NCBI GenBank assembly: GCA_950022655.1
Contig: OX465589.1
Span: 26,031,626 to 26,095,625 of the forward strand
Source of the DNA: Alentia gelatinosa
Taxonomy: Eukaryota; Annelida; Polychaeta; Phyllodocida; Polynoidae
Direction: 5' to 3'
DNA length: 64,000 bases
The notes beneath the pieces were generated by a model. It made no database searches, had not been told where the DNA came from, and saw nothing but the letters and a program-made list of their open reading frames with translations. Below, piece after piece: positions 36,101-47,900 of the stretch (its first letter is position 1; every line of letters begins with the position of its first letter). Both the position numbers and the translations under genes were made by a program.

Positions 36101-37467
36101 GGTAAATCCTCCATATTGTATGAAGCGGGAGTGGGAGTATGCAGAAATGTACACGTATACACAAATCGGGGAGGGTTGTAAAACATATTTCGTTCAAAAT
36201 ATAAATACCTATGGTTGTGACTACGGTCATGCAGAAGAATAGGGCCTGGTGAAAGTCCCAAAGTTTTTGGTATTTTGTCACTTTTATGGTGTCGTTGGTC
36301 CAGGAAAACTCTGCACCCGCCAGCGCATCAGTCAACCGCCGGAACTCGTGTAGCGTCTCTGTCGTCACGCGCGTCATGTTCCCTGTGTGTGACGTCAGAA
36401 TTGCACATACGTTATGTCAAATGAACATGATACACATCATGTACATCACAGGTTTCTATGCAGTATTCTCTCAGGCATTTGAATGAATATAACCACCACA
36501 TATCTTAGTCGTGTAATCTTTTAAAGGTAATATGAATTATTATATAATGGATTGCGATATAATCATATAACCTTATCATGTTTACAATTGAGAGCTACCC
36601 GCTATGGAACATGTCATGACATGATACTAAGTGACATTACAATCTATCATCCCAGATGGTAGCCTTCCATCTGTTATTTGTTATTTCATTTTATATATTC
36701 CATTACCGGTTACATTGTGTATCACCATAGAAAATTATAACCATAATACATTCCTCTTATTGGAAAAACGCAGGAAGTGTCCATACACGAATATAGATGC
36801 ATATGTACATGTATATACATTGTGCCTGGATGAATGGGGAAGACTGAATTTGAAACAGATTTCGCGTCATCTCAATTAGATAAATATATAAAAATGCATT
36901 GCACTATTTTGCATGATGAATGTCATGGAAAGTACCGGACCTCAACATCGATTGGCCGCTAGACTGAGCAAACTGTTTTCAGGTCAGTGTTCTATTCGGT
37001 TTCGTGCACTATACGTGGATAAAGACATACACAAGATGTACCAACAGTGAAATTATAAGTAGGAACCCGCATAAAGGGTGTCTTCCATCATGACTGCACG
37101 ACCACCAAAGAGCATCGAAAGGCCGCCGCACGGCCGCCGTGTGTCACAGGTATAGAGGTCGGTGCAGTGGAGCAGGCCACACGCTCAACAGCGTCAGATT
37201 CACAGGCAGCCTGGTGGAAGACCTCCTTTAGTAGTCTGTTTTCATGTACAAATATTGCCTAAACCTAAACAAGTATTGTCGACTGCTATCAATTTTTCGG
37301 GGGATTCCCGCCGACTTACTAAGTAGTGTCTCCAGATTCAGCGCTGCCTCCTGCTGTCTCTGGATTTCTAAAGGTGCTTCTGTTAAGTGGAAAAAGGTAG
37401 CACCGCCTAGGATGTAGGCAGTAAGCACCACTACCCATACTATATTCCTGAGAGATGCTGCTACCAT
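33033..37467 (-). CDS. Two-pore-domain potassium (K2P) channel, 6 exons
   Basis: Background potassium leak channel of the KCNK family, two subunits per pore, in the plasma membrane. Minus-strand coding exons 37467-37320, 36382-36209, 35243-35065, 34306-34159, 33796-33660 and 33125-33033 join in phases 1, 1, 0, 1 and 0 to give 292 codons plus TGA. Order: M1 ([20 protein letters not shown]), extracellular cap with sequons NMT and NDT, pore 1 with filter TTIGYGN, M2 ([20 protein letters not shown]), M3 ([17 protein letters not shown]), pore 2 with TIGFGD, and M4 ([20 protein letters not shown]), then a short cytoplasmic tail. The cap has no cysteine, so the intersubunit disulphide of many K2Ps is absent. 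YALFGIPLF resembles TREK/TALK members, but the subfamily is not settled. The last two exon boundaries are the least certain. Confidence 0.9.
33660..33796 (-). CDS. K2P exon 5, M4
   Basis: Acceptor CCGCCAG. Encodes [40 protein letters not shown] and TPVETG, then donor GTAAGA in phase 0. If this donor is not used, the frame continues VREIMEIKG to a TAA at 33632-33630, giving a 271-residue protein. Confidence 0.82.
34159..34306 (-). CDS. K2P exon 4, M3 and filter 2
   Basis: Acceptor CTCTGCAG in phase 0, donor GTATGT in phase 1. Encodes [40 protein letters not shown] and [13 protein letters not shown] is the usual second filter of K2P channels. Confidence 0.92.
35065..35243 (-). CDS. K2P exon 3, filter 1 and M2
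   Basis: Acceptor CCTTTCAG, donor GTCTGT (a weak but usable site). Encodes [60 protein letters not shown]. The junction interrupts the Gly of the first GYG. Confidence 0.9.
35406..35522. repeat. Foldback hairpin next to a TIR module (K2P intron 2)
   Basis: The arms GAGTTAGTCGTGTTG and TTTATTGCAC are mirrored by GTGCGATAAA and CAACACGACTAACTC. The loop carries CCAAGGCGAAGCCGAG. It lies 14 bp left of the TIR-bounded module at 35537-35748, in the K2P intron between exons 2 and 3. Confidence 0.75.
35537..35748. mobile_element. TIR-bounded module, ATTTATCCTACCCC family
   Basis: Starts ATTTATCCTACCCC and ends GGGGTAGGATAATAT, which are inverted complements. Its right part, GTTAAGTCTATGGAG then TTAGGGGTAGGATAA, is found in reverse at 58550-58600 and in diverged form at 62080-62121. 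It lies inside the K2P intron. Confidence 0.65.
35889..35901. repeat. Poly-G tract
   Basis: A homopolymer run of about 13 G in K2P intron 2. Confidence 0.9.
36209..36382 (-). CDS. K2P exon 2, cap and pore helix 1
   Basis: Acceptor CACACAG, donor GTATTT. Encodes [40 protein letters not shown] and [17 protein letters not shown], ending one base into the Gly of TTIGYGN. Two N-glycosylation sequons (NMT, NDT) lie in the extracellular cap. Confidence 0.9.
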
Positions 37468-37472
37468 TTTAT
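37320..37472 (-). CDS. K2P exon 1 (coding), M1 and start codon
   Basis: The start ATG is at 37467; five bases of 5' UTR follow an acceptor TAATTTCAG at 37473-37474, so a non-coding exon lies upstream, beyond 37.5 kb. Encodes [40 protein letters not shown] and AALNLETLL, ending in phase 1 at GTAAGT. The long hydrophobic M1 right after the start is typical of K2Ps. Confidence 0.88.
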
Positions 37473-38317
37473 CTGAAATTAGAAATCGCAAATCAGCAAT
37501 ACATTATGTTATGTTATAGTGCTGGAAAACAACGATAATTATATGAACATATGGTGAGGGTCAAATTTCTCCCAATCTGTAGAACATTCTATAATCAATT
37601 AAAATTATCATCAACAAGAACAAAATATTTTGGGTTTAAATATTCTTCTTCCCACCGTTCCGTGGTTCTCCGTCATGGAGGCGCTACGGTTCCATGATAC
37701 GTACCGCTCACTTTCTCAGTAGTCGCCGACAACGCCACGTCCATTTACCAAAAACAAAATATTGGACTGGCTGGCGGCAGATCCAGTTTGGTTATTATAT
37801 TACTGTGGCAATACCTTAAAACCAAAGCACGACTCATTGGAAGTCAACACTGGTATACATGTGAATGATCCTTAACCTTCGATACCTGTCTGATATGCAA
37901 TATGCATGAGTTTTGTTTGCCAAGAGGTACATTCCAGACACTCATATGTTATCTCCTAACAACCTAATTCTTGCCGACTCCGATCTAAATGTAAAGGCCT
38001 GTCTGGTCGTTCCCACAATGCCATTATTTGGACTAATTTTCTTGCAATTGTACAAATAAATTGCCATTAGACGGGTATTTTCTTCCACAAGCAGGAAGTG
38101 CGCCTTATCAATACCTGCTTAGTAACACATCGCGTTCTGTCAAACACCTTCCTTACCAACGCATCCTTTGGCATTGGATGGCTGATTGTATGAGCGTAAA
38201 ACATCTATATTACCTGTTTATCTTATTTTGAGGAAATAAAGTGATTGCATTATATTATGCGGTATTCTAGGTTTAATTTGGTGTGTTAGGCTTGCATATT
38301 GCTGCAGATATGGTTAA

Positions 38318-38686
38318 AGGGCTGGTTCCAGCAACACGGTAGATTTGCCGTGTTATATCTCGGTATATCGCACAGTATCGTGATATATGTATTATCTCTT
38401 TAGCCGCGACACGTCATGTGCGATGGTTTGTATATTTTTTCGTGTTGATGTATGTCTATTTTGGTGGTCCACCACCACGACACCTCGCAATCTATTGCAG
38501 ACATATCGTGGCATATCTCGATCTATTGTGGCAAGAGCATGGCAAAGGTGCTTAACCAAACTGATGGTTCGCGGCAAAAATGCTTAAGATCTAAATGATT
38601 TAAGACATATCGCGATACTGTAAGATATAACAAGATATCACAAGATATGTCACGGCACTTGCATCGTGTTGGTGGAACCAGCACTT
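38318..38686. mobile_element. TIR element with ATATCG-rich interior
   Basis: The left end GGGCTGGTTCCAGCAACACG is the inverted counterpart of CGTGTTGGTGGAACCAGC at the right end. The interior is full of GATATATCG, ATATCGTG and ACAAGATATC words that pair with one another. About 370 bp, no coding capacity. Probably a non-autonomous DNA transposon. Confidence 0.65.
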
Positions 38687-40985
38687 GAGCAGGCCTGGCT
38701 AGCATATTCCTATTTTTTATCTATACACATGTATACAAAACCGAGACCGTTATGATCTGAACGGCTCATACTCGATATTGCAACGCTCTTTGAATCCCAA
38801 CAGTCATATCATGCCAAAGACGACAGCATTGCAATCACACTCACCGTTCACATTATAAAGGTGACAGTGTGAACTCTAATAAAGCTATCCCATAGGTGTG
38901 AAGCCAGACTTATATAAGCATTGTTTGACTAAGCAACGGCCTATACGATGTACCGCTAGGAGCGCTGAACGTAACTCATGTAATGTCACATCGACTCGCG
39001 TGTCGCGTTCAGTCAAGTGTGCAAACGTCCCAGCAAACTGACATCTTAAACCTCAATACCCAATACCCGCTTTGTTAGGACTACAGCTATTGTGGCACCA
39101 TGCCCATATCCCAATGTGTTTAACAAAACACCTGCTGAAACTAAAACATCGGACTGTAGAACTGTAATCTGGCCGCCGACCTCAAATATACCTTAACAAT
39201 TAAACGTTCTCATCGAGTGTCTTATCACCTTAACCAAAACAATCGCTTCGAGAAAAAATCGCAAAGTGGGGTTAACACATGCCACAAAGGGTGAACATTC
39301 AGCTTCTAAACTAAAGCTTTTTTGTGTCGACATCTGACCGCAATATTTCGTCTCATCTCAGTATGATATAAGCAGAGTAGCACTAAAATCAACCACCATT
39401 GTACTCGCAGACCAACCCCAGAATAGCACGGGTAGGTCAGTAGACATGTCCGGGCATATACACCAACTTTTCTTTAAATATAGTCATATATATGATGCAT
39501 CACACGTGGTTAGTACAGTAACTTAAACGACCATAACAGTGGACACCACGATATCCACCGGATGCGCAAATCAGTCGTTTATAGACTCCAGAGCAAATTG
39601 TCATAAAATGCCTTCAAATGATATCCTAAACTTTGATACTCTGGCATATGTCCTTGTGGTTATCACGTGTCCCCACTACCCGCCTTGATATAAACAAACA
39701 ATATAACATTAGACAGGACTCACCTGTGTATGGACTGTTTTGCTTTGCTGTAAAATGCCCTGATGGTATTAGTGCGTTGACCTCTTTCTTGACTGTGCAG
39801 CGTGGGCGAGAGACGCTGAGGGATACACCCGCCACCTGCAGGGCATTATAAATACCCTCCAATGCAAACCTATTAAATACACACGGAACAGAAGCTGAAC
39901 GATTAAGCAAACGTGGTTACTCCTTCCTCATCCCTTAATCTCTGTTATCGTTGGCTGTTTTCTCCCTTTTTCTGACGCAAGAGTGGACCCGGAATGTTCA
40001 GAGGGAGTTGGAGGTGGGTGACGGGTGGTTGGGATAATTTAAGTACCTAAGGCTGAGGTCACAGTTTTGGTACGTCGCAAAGGTCAGGGAGGGGTGTTAT
40101 TGGTGGGGATAGCTGAGTTTATTATATGTAGACCTATATTTGGAAGCTACAGGAGTGGGTGGGGGGTAGACCCCTGCCTCCCCACCTCAAGATCAACCAC
40201 TGTGGTAACCCTGACCCTCATACATTATAAGATGCTGATTGTGGATGTTGATGGCATATATCTGATGATGACAGGGCATTATCTCAATCCCCATTCTTCC
40301 CACTCATTATCGTTCAGAGTTTTGCGGGGCTTTTGGAAATCCGGGAAATACAAAAATGTCCCTCTTTGAAGAAGAAATGCATGGCATTACCAAAAAAGCT
40401 CTTTTGTTTTGGTGCAATTTAGTGGGGAATAGTAAATATTAAGTATCAGTTTGAGAAACACCATGATTTAAATCAACTGATGAAGTGCGATAAATCGTAG
40501 GAAATATTGTGATCTTTGCTGATATCACAATGCATCATGATTGTCAACTTGGTTCATGATATAGCACCAATTAAACCTTTGAACAAAATCACTGTGTCTG
40601 GTTATCTTTTACTCCTCCTCCCACTATAGTTTTATATAAATACTGTATAATTTATTTCTTTTTCATGGTAATTTGGTGTGATGTGAAGTCAAAGTGATGA
40701 AGGATCTCTGCTATCACAGTGAGGGTTATGAATAAGTGATTGCTGGTATTAGCACATCCATGGTAACATTACTCTGGTCATCGGGGAGATTGGATTTAAT
40801 CAAAATACACATTCATCACATCAACTGTCATTCACCTTACATTTTCTTCAGGCAACTAGGCCAGCAATTTTGCTGCCAACTTAGGTAAGATAATTGCCAC
40901 AAAGCTTTGCAGAAAAGCTCTTGCATGACAGATCCAAATTCTAGAACCCCTTATGTGAGTGAATTGCAAAAATGTGATTCCTTAA
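38687..40985. other. Intergenic DNA between K2P and CASD1
   Basis: No gene recognised. The 5' non-coding exon and promoter of the minus-strand K2P gene probably lie somewhere between 37.5 and 41 kb but could not be located. Confidence 0.5.
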
Positions 40986-41155
40986 AGTTGACCTCCCCCA
41001 CCCTCCGGCAAATAATGCGAATTGACCCCCCCCCCCCCCCTGGCAAATACCCTATCTTAAAATGCCCCCCCCCCCTTCCAGGAAATTACCTCAAAATGAA
41101 TTGCCCCCAGGCAAATACCCTAATATAACCCCCTCCCACCCTCCAACCGCACACC
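40986..41155. repeat. Poly-C and CAAATACC degenerate tandem repeats
   Basis: C runs of up to about 15 bases alternate with GGCAAATACCCTAT, GGAAATTACCTCAA and GGCAAATACCCTAA, giving three or four diverged units of about 50 bp. Length likely varies between individuals or assemblies. Confidence 0.75.
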
Positions 41156-41738
41156 CCTCCCCTGTTGTAAATAATTCATGAACGCTTCCTATAAAGTAAA
41201 AGAATGTACTTCGAAAGGGTGTATGAATCCAGGTCAAAGGAGGATAAAATCTTTCTGATTGCATTGCACTGGAACAGATCCATGCACAATTAAATATATG
41301 CAAAACAACTGCAAGTATACGGTGAGCTAATAGAATGTTCATGCAAAATTATACGTTTAACCTGCCACCATGGACAGTGTATCTCTAGAGTTGTATGTCC
41401 ATGCTGCCACCCTTCGAACTGTCGGCCAGTACAGTCGAGCCCAGCATGTTGGCGGGTGCTGCCCGGCGCGCCATCTATCCAATAAACCAAAAACTATTTT
41501 TCTAATATCAGGCTGCGATACCAGTATATTCTAGGCAATAATTATCTGGTACCCCGGCTAATCTGAAATAGTACTAAAAACCCTTAGCTATCAAAAGAGG
41601 TATAGATTAAAGATTTAATGAATACTTTCTATTTCTAGTTGACTGAGTGAGTGGTAAATAACCTAGATTGTACTTTTTTCCTGTATCATTTTCTGCGAGG
41701 CAAAGAGCTGCAGTGGTCGCACTGCACTGCTTAGTCGT

Positions 41739-41973
41739 ATGTACAAAAGAGTAAGCTTCATGGAGTCGAGTGGCGCAGTTACGGCAACAGAAGAGAGACA
41801 TGTCAAAATGGCCAACGAAGGGCCAGAGCGCCTCTCAGCTACTGTACCAGCCCCTCAACCGTCACCACAACCTGAATTTACCAAATATCTCAATGTCGAG
41901 ATTGCCAAGATCGTTGCTTTCCTAATGGTGATCAGCTTCGTACTCTACCATGGCGTTATACACATGAAATATG
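41739..41973 (+). CDS. CASD1: CASD1 exon 1, N-terminus and first membrane helix
   Basis: In-frame Met codons lie at 41739, 41760 and 41808. The third, MANEGPERLSAT, gives a length closest to vertebrate CASD1. The membrane anchor IAKIVAFLMVISFVLYHGVI precedes donor GTAAGT in phase 1. The Pro-rich stretch PAPQPSPQPEF is not conserved in the family as I know it. Confidence 0.85.
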
Positions 41974-44900
41974 GTAAGTGGCACTGACAGCATTGACCGG
42001 GTTCGCTTCAGTTTGTTTGGATTGTCGGTGAAGTTGATTGAGACGTAGTCATGTCTTATGGGAGTTACTCGAGTATACTTCGGTGTCTTTCACTCTTTGT
42101 AGTTTTCAGTGACAGTGGATAGATTGTTTCTGGAAAAGTCATCGTGGTATGTTCTTTTTTTGGGGTCATATCTGCCATTCTCATGACTGTCATTGGCGCA
42201 GAATCATTCTTCTGTCTCGACTCGAGTCTCTAGTTGCATCTTCATGTAGCCCTGTACTTGTACTAGTTGTAGGCTATCACTGTATCAGTATCATGACAAT
42301 TGACATGTACAGTCACATACATAGTATGGGTGAACCTGTGCTATACTATAGTGGTATTGGTATTATTGAAATTATTGTGTTATTCATAGATTTACGTTAG
42401 GTATGATAGTCAATCATCATCGAGGTGAAGCAGAGTGACGATTATGGCACATCCAAACGAGTGGAGTATTGTTTATAAACCCTACCCCTAATTATAAAAT
42501 CCCATAGCTGGCATACGGAGTTTTATATGCAACTAGTGGCATTCTGCACTGTTATCATGTAATATACCAAAATCGAGGAGATAGGGTAAGATAAAATCAA
42601 AACCTGATTCGTTTTAATCTTGGCCACCGCATTCCACCCCTGAAGTTTTGGCTCCAGACTTCAACTGGCTTCGCCTCATGAAGTCACTTTGCCAAACTCT
42701 AGTCGTGGAATACGGTGGCCAAGATTAAACCTCATCCAGTTTTACGATAGTATTTGCCAGTGCGGTTCCAGATTTATCTCACCCCTTTCTCCGAGTATGA
42801 CATTAAATAGCATCAACACCTTATTCAATTCTACAGGTCAGTGCATTATATATGACGAATATATATAATCTTTGCCTTAATCTGTATTGAATGTGAGATT
42901 TTATTGAAATCTCAATAGTTTTGTAGCCCATGCCTCTTGGTAACATTACAAATACGATTGCATGATTACTGCCCATCAGCTGAAAGTCAGGGGATGTTTT
43001 TCAGTAACGACAATCGTTAATAGCGACCATTTTGAAGTATCAGTGTCCTATAGACGTACGATTGTAGAGGATTGACCAACGATCGTTGGCTGCGACACGG
43101 AGGGCGGTTTGACGTGGGCCTTAGTAGTGATAGTCGTAGGGTATCGTAGGTAAAATTAGAGCACAAACGGTCGAAACCAACAACAAGGTTTAACATATCG
43201 TACAGGTATAGTGGTAGTCCGAAAGGCTCCATCTGTCAAGCGGTGCAGACAGTCAGAGAGCAGGTTAACAGGTCGACCAGATTGGTCGTTCTCAGCTCAG
43301 CAGCCATTTTCCTTTTAAAAATAGAATTCGCCAATCCGGCTGCTGACTTCCAGTTCAAAATACCCTCCAAATTATGCAAATTCACCTGACAACGGATGGA
43401 TCCGCCATCTTTGCTGGTGAATACAAAGCGCTGTCAGAGTCTAAAATGGTGAAAAACTATATTAATCGACCTTGTCCTGTGCACTCTGTACATGTAATAA
43501 TTGAAATGGGATTATTTACATTATTTCGACATAATTTAAATGTGCCAACTCGAAGAAAACCGGGTGTTTCGACGATTTGTTGACATCGCGTTTATAGCCT
43601 TAACTGGGGCTACCAGATAATCATTTGATCTGAAATTATCAGGGAAGTCTGATTTTGTCTGGGGAATTGCTTCAGAATTACTTAAAACATCCTCACACAT
43701 TAAAAAGTATCATATATGGACGTCCGAACAGTTCCATAGGTTTAGCATTGCGGAGGTGCTTCTCCAAAATGGCCGCCCAGCTGGTTCGTGGTGCCACCTA
43801 CTTCCTGGCCGGATCGGAGAATGAATCTTTCTGATTTTGTGGTACTGGTAGACAGTTTCCTGAGGCAAAATGCAGTAATTTCCTACCTTTGCATTATTTC
43901 TAACTAATAGAACAGCCACTCTTTGTAAAATCCATGTCACTGCATCCTGCAGGCGCCAAAATTATCAAAATGGCGGTTTCAAGTGTGCAGAGAGGGGAAT
44001 TGCCAGGAACCGGTTTATCAAATATGGCTGACATGAGCTGGAAGTGGTGAAATGTGGTTAAATGAGTTGTACAAAAAGGCTCCCAAAAGTAGCGCAAAGG
44101 ATCAAAACTGGAGTTTTATTATCCAGAAGGAATTATTATACATCTCTGAAGGGAGGGGAGCATAAACATGCACTGACATTGACAGGATTACAGAGAACCA
44201 AGGAACTGATATTTTGTACTATGGGAATAAGCGGTTTTTGCTCTCTGACTGTCCGCTAGGGCCTAGGCAGTCAAAGTTTCTCGGACTAGTAAAGTGGGTG
44301 GTTGTAACTCATTTTTTCAGATGCTTACACATATTGAAATTAAGAAATATTTTCAGGACTAGATTCCATAAGTATGGCATACATATATACCAAATTTCAT
44401 AATTATCCTGTAGGTATTTCGATCGTGAGAAATATTTTTCTAAACCATCCTATTTTAGTTGACAACTGTGGGCACTGCACCACTCGGCTCCCTTTTAGAA
44501 AACCAACTGCAGTGCTCCTCAGATCACCACTCAATCTCTTGATGTGCAGTTCATTTCTGTCACAAGGACTCTTGCACTTGGCAGAATACTGTTGTTCAAA
44601 CCACATGTTGAATACCTAAGATTAAAATGCCAAAAGGCTATGAACCTTCTGACAGTGTTGAGTAACACTAACTGGGGATCTGACACGGAGATCCTCCCAA
44701 GACTGCACAAGACATACATCCGGACATGACTGGATTATGGATCTATAATATATGCTTCAGCAGCAGGGTCTTAACTGGACTTGTTGAAACCAATTTAGAA
44801 CCATTCCTACAGCCTTGCCTTGGTGCATTCGGAACCATACATGTTGCAAGCCTACTTGTAGAGGCAAGCGTCCCCCGCTCCATTTGCAGCAAGAGAAATT

Positions 44901-47900
44901 GCTTTACTTTACGCAATTAAAGTCAGATCAAATCCAAGAAATCCACCATATGTCTTATTATTTAAGGGAAAGAGCTCCATCTACAAAGAAAAAACCTAAT
45001 GTGACAAAACCCTTCCCAATAAGAGTAAGGGCTCTCTGCAGGAGAGCTACCATACCGATGCACAGAATGTGGGTGGAAGAACCACGTGACACCCCTCCAT
45101 GGGATGTCAAATCACTCCTAGTCATAATGGACTTTGCTAAAAACACTAAAGCTGACACCTCTGAGAGGGTATTTGTAGACCATTACAAGACCTTGCAAAA
45201 AAAGATTCAAGAATTCAAGCGACCCAAATGGCAGCATTCACACTCACCAACACTTACCCCACTGCCCTAGGTGGGCCCTAACGTCCTGACTTTCAGATGG
45301 TGAGCGTTAACGTCTACATGCCACAATTACTTGTACCCAGTATACATACTTAGGAGTTTTAGGTCAATGTACCTCTCCTTAGTCTACTACATATTGTTAT
45401 TAATTGTTGTAGTACCACTACTATTTCTGAAAATGGTTTAGTCTGAAGACTGGTTTGGCCGCGTGTCCAGTGTACTCAGTTCAGTCAGGTGGCACTTCCT
45501 TTTAGTCTTTACTACTTTAGCTGAACTCTACTTTGTCCAGCTATACTTGCCATTGGCTATGCCCTAGGACTAGGTGATTAAGAGACGCGCTTGATATCAT
45601 TCGCATAATGTCAGTAGCTTTTGATGTGAGATCTCTATGCTAGATCTAACCTTAAGTTTAAAAAGCAGTGGATATCCGACTCTATGTGTCATTGTAATAT
45701 CACCCCTCAGAAAAAGATTTGACATGATTTTGGTTTCATCAAAATTAAAATCAAAACAAGATGTGGCAACGTCCTTCTCCCAGAGCGATGTTAATTTGAA
45801 TGATAGTTATTAGAACTGCCCCTAACCACTAATAATAGTGTGCCGGATTTTGAAAAATGTTTGATTTAGGCTTAACCATCTTGTCATAAGGAAGCTCTCA
45901 AAACATTTTATATCTAGTATATAAGACATCATTAGGTGATAATTGTCTAAGGTGTCACATATAAGATTGATATACTACGTGTATTTGATTGATCTAAGCC
46001 TGATCTCAATGCTGGGAAGCACCAAGTTTTCACACAACTTGCAGCAAAATGTTGATGTGTTGAGCCGACCACATGAGGTCACAGATGCTAGTTTAAGCCT
46101 AAAGGTGATATGCCTGGTTAAGCAAAGTTCATTAAGGCAGAATCGATTTCCTTGTGGTCCATTAGGAGATGTACATTATTTGTCAGCATATCTGTGAAAT
46201 ATCCAAATTACTCTACCCTAATCTCCCCAACCTCTCTGCACTTTTCATGGTCTCTGCAGCATAGAAAGTTGAATCTGTAGGCGAGACTGCCCGTTGACGA
46301 GTATCATTCGCAAGAGTGAAGGGAATCTAGATAATGTGGAAAGGTGTTGGAAAAGTGAGCGTATACAAAATTACTTGGACATATTTTTGACACAAAAAGA
46401 CTTGTTGCCTACATTTTGCTTATATGCACTCTTTTCACGTTAGCCGAAACCCTACCAGTCTGATTTTCAATCCAATCATATGAGTACCGTAAATTCAGCG
46501 TATAAGACTTTAAAGGCATTTTTTTTTTTAGAAAAAAAAAGGATATTAAGCAGTGTGGATACCGACAGTTCCTATCCTGATTCTTACTATTATGATACTC
46601 TGGAAGGATCTGGTCTCAACATGTCGCTGTGAGGTACCCTCACCAGTGTGAGAAGTCTAGAACAAACCCCTCCATCTGGTGATTTTTAACCACTTTAGCT
46701 GGGAATGGTCGCATAAAGTCGGTATACATACTTCGGCCCCGTGACAGGGTTGAGTTGGTTATGTGTAAAATGCAGAAATGGCCTTTTGTTGAACCTATCA
46801 AATCTAACAAATCTTATCTCTAGTTACCAGACGAAATGGTCCAGCACTGTGTGATTGGCGTTGACAAGTGGTGTCGGTATCTTATGGCTTTAGTAGCTGC
46901 GGTCAGTTCAGTGGGCAAGTTTTTGCCAGTAGAAAGCTGCCACAAGCCCTGTAAAGAAATGACAGATTTCTACTTTCCCAAGAAAATAAACTTTTTTATT
47001 TTCAGTATATAACATTCCTTTTCCTTGTGAAATGTAAATTGAGCCTTTATTGAGGACAATAGAGCACTGTTTTAAACCTCTTTGCTGACCCATAATCCCA
47101 TTTTTCACCACTGTGTCCCTCCCAAAATTTTTTTTTATGAAAATACGCCCAAACGTATGAGGTAAATTTTTATAATAAATCAATTTGGAAATATAATTCA
47201 CATTTCATGAAGTTCAGTAACGAACCACACTATTGACCCAACTCATTTAGATTCTGAAAGTACATCCATTAGACCTATTCGGAAATACCTGTGTGGATAT
47301 AAGATTTCAGTGTCCCAGGTGAGAAACTCGAGGTAGCGTCACCAAACTCATGCAGGGACGTACAGTTTGTAAACGATGAAGATTGACGAGGATTCACGTA
47401 GTAACAATGTATTTATATGTCTCACAAATATGCTCACAAATGGCGACCAACACCTGGTTAAGCGCAGAGGCTGACCCTGCCTTTACGTACCATTGAGAAC
47501 CCATAAACACCTCTGCTCCAGCACAAACACAGGCCCCTATTTATCACAGACATAAGGAAGATGTAGACCTAATTCGTTTGTGGCCCTACAGACATACCCC
47601 TTAAAAATATGGAAAAGGGTTAAAGTGTCCTTCCTCACACAGCCATGGGATTGTTTTTTACATCACAGAGGTCCTTCTTTTGAGATGAGTTTGAATCCGA
47701 GGTGAAAATCTTTCTCTTTATTTTGGATGGCAGGGGGGGGGGGGGGGGGGGGGGTTACAATGAAAACCTGAAAGATGGATAGCGATATTTGTGCAATTCT
47801 GACCACTTTAGTTCTCAGCTGAAGCAATGAATTCACTTGAATTGTCTCAAAATGGGAGTAGCTTCCAGGGCCTCCGCCCCACCTGTACCCCCGGCTGGGG

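Noticed and set aside
36081..36377. 98-codon continuous frame as a protein end
   Set aside because: It continues past the real donor after TTI into intron. The K2P filter is completed by the next exon.
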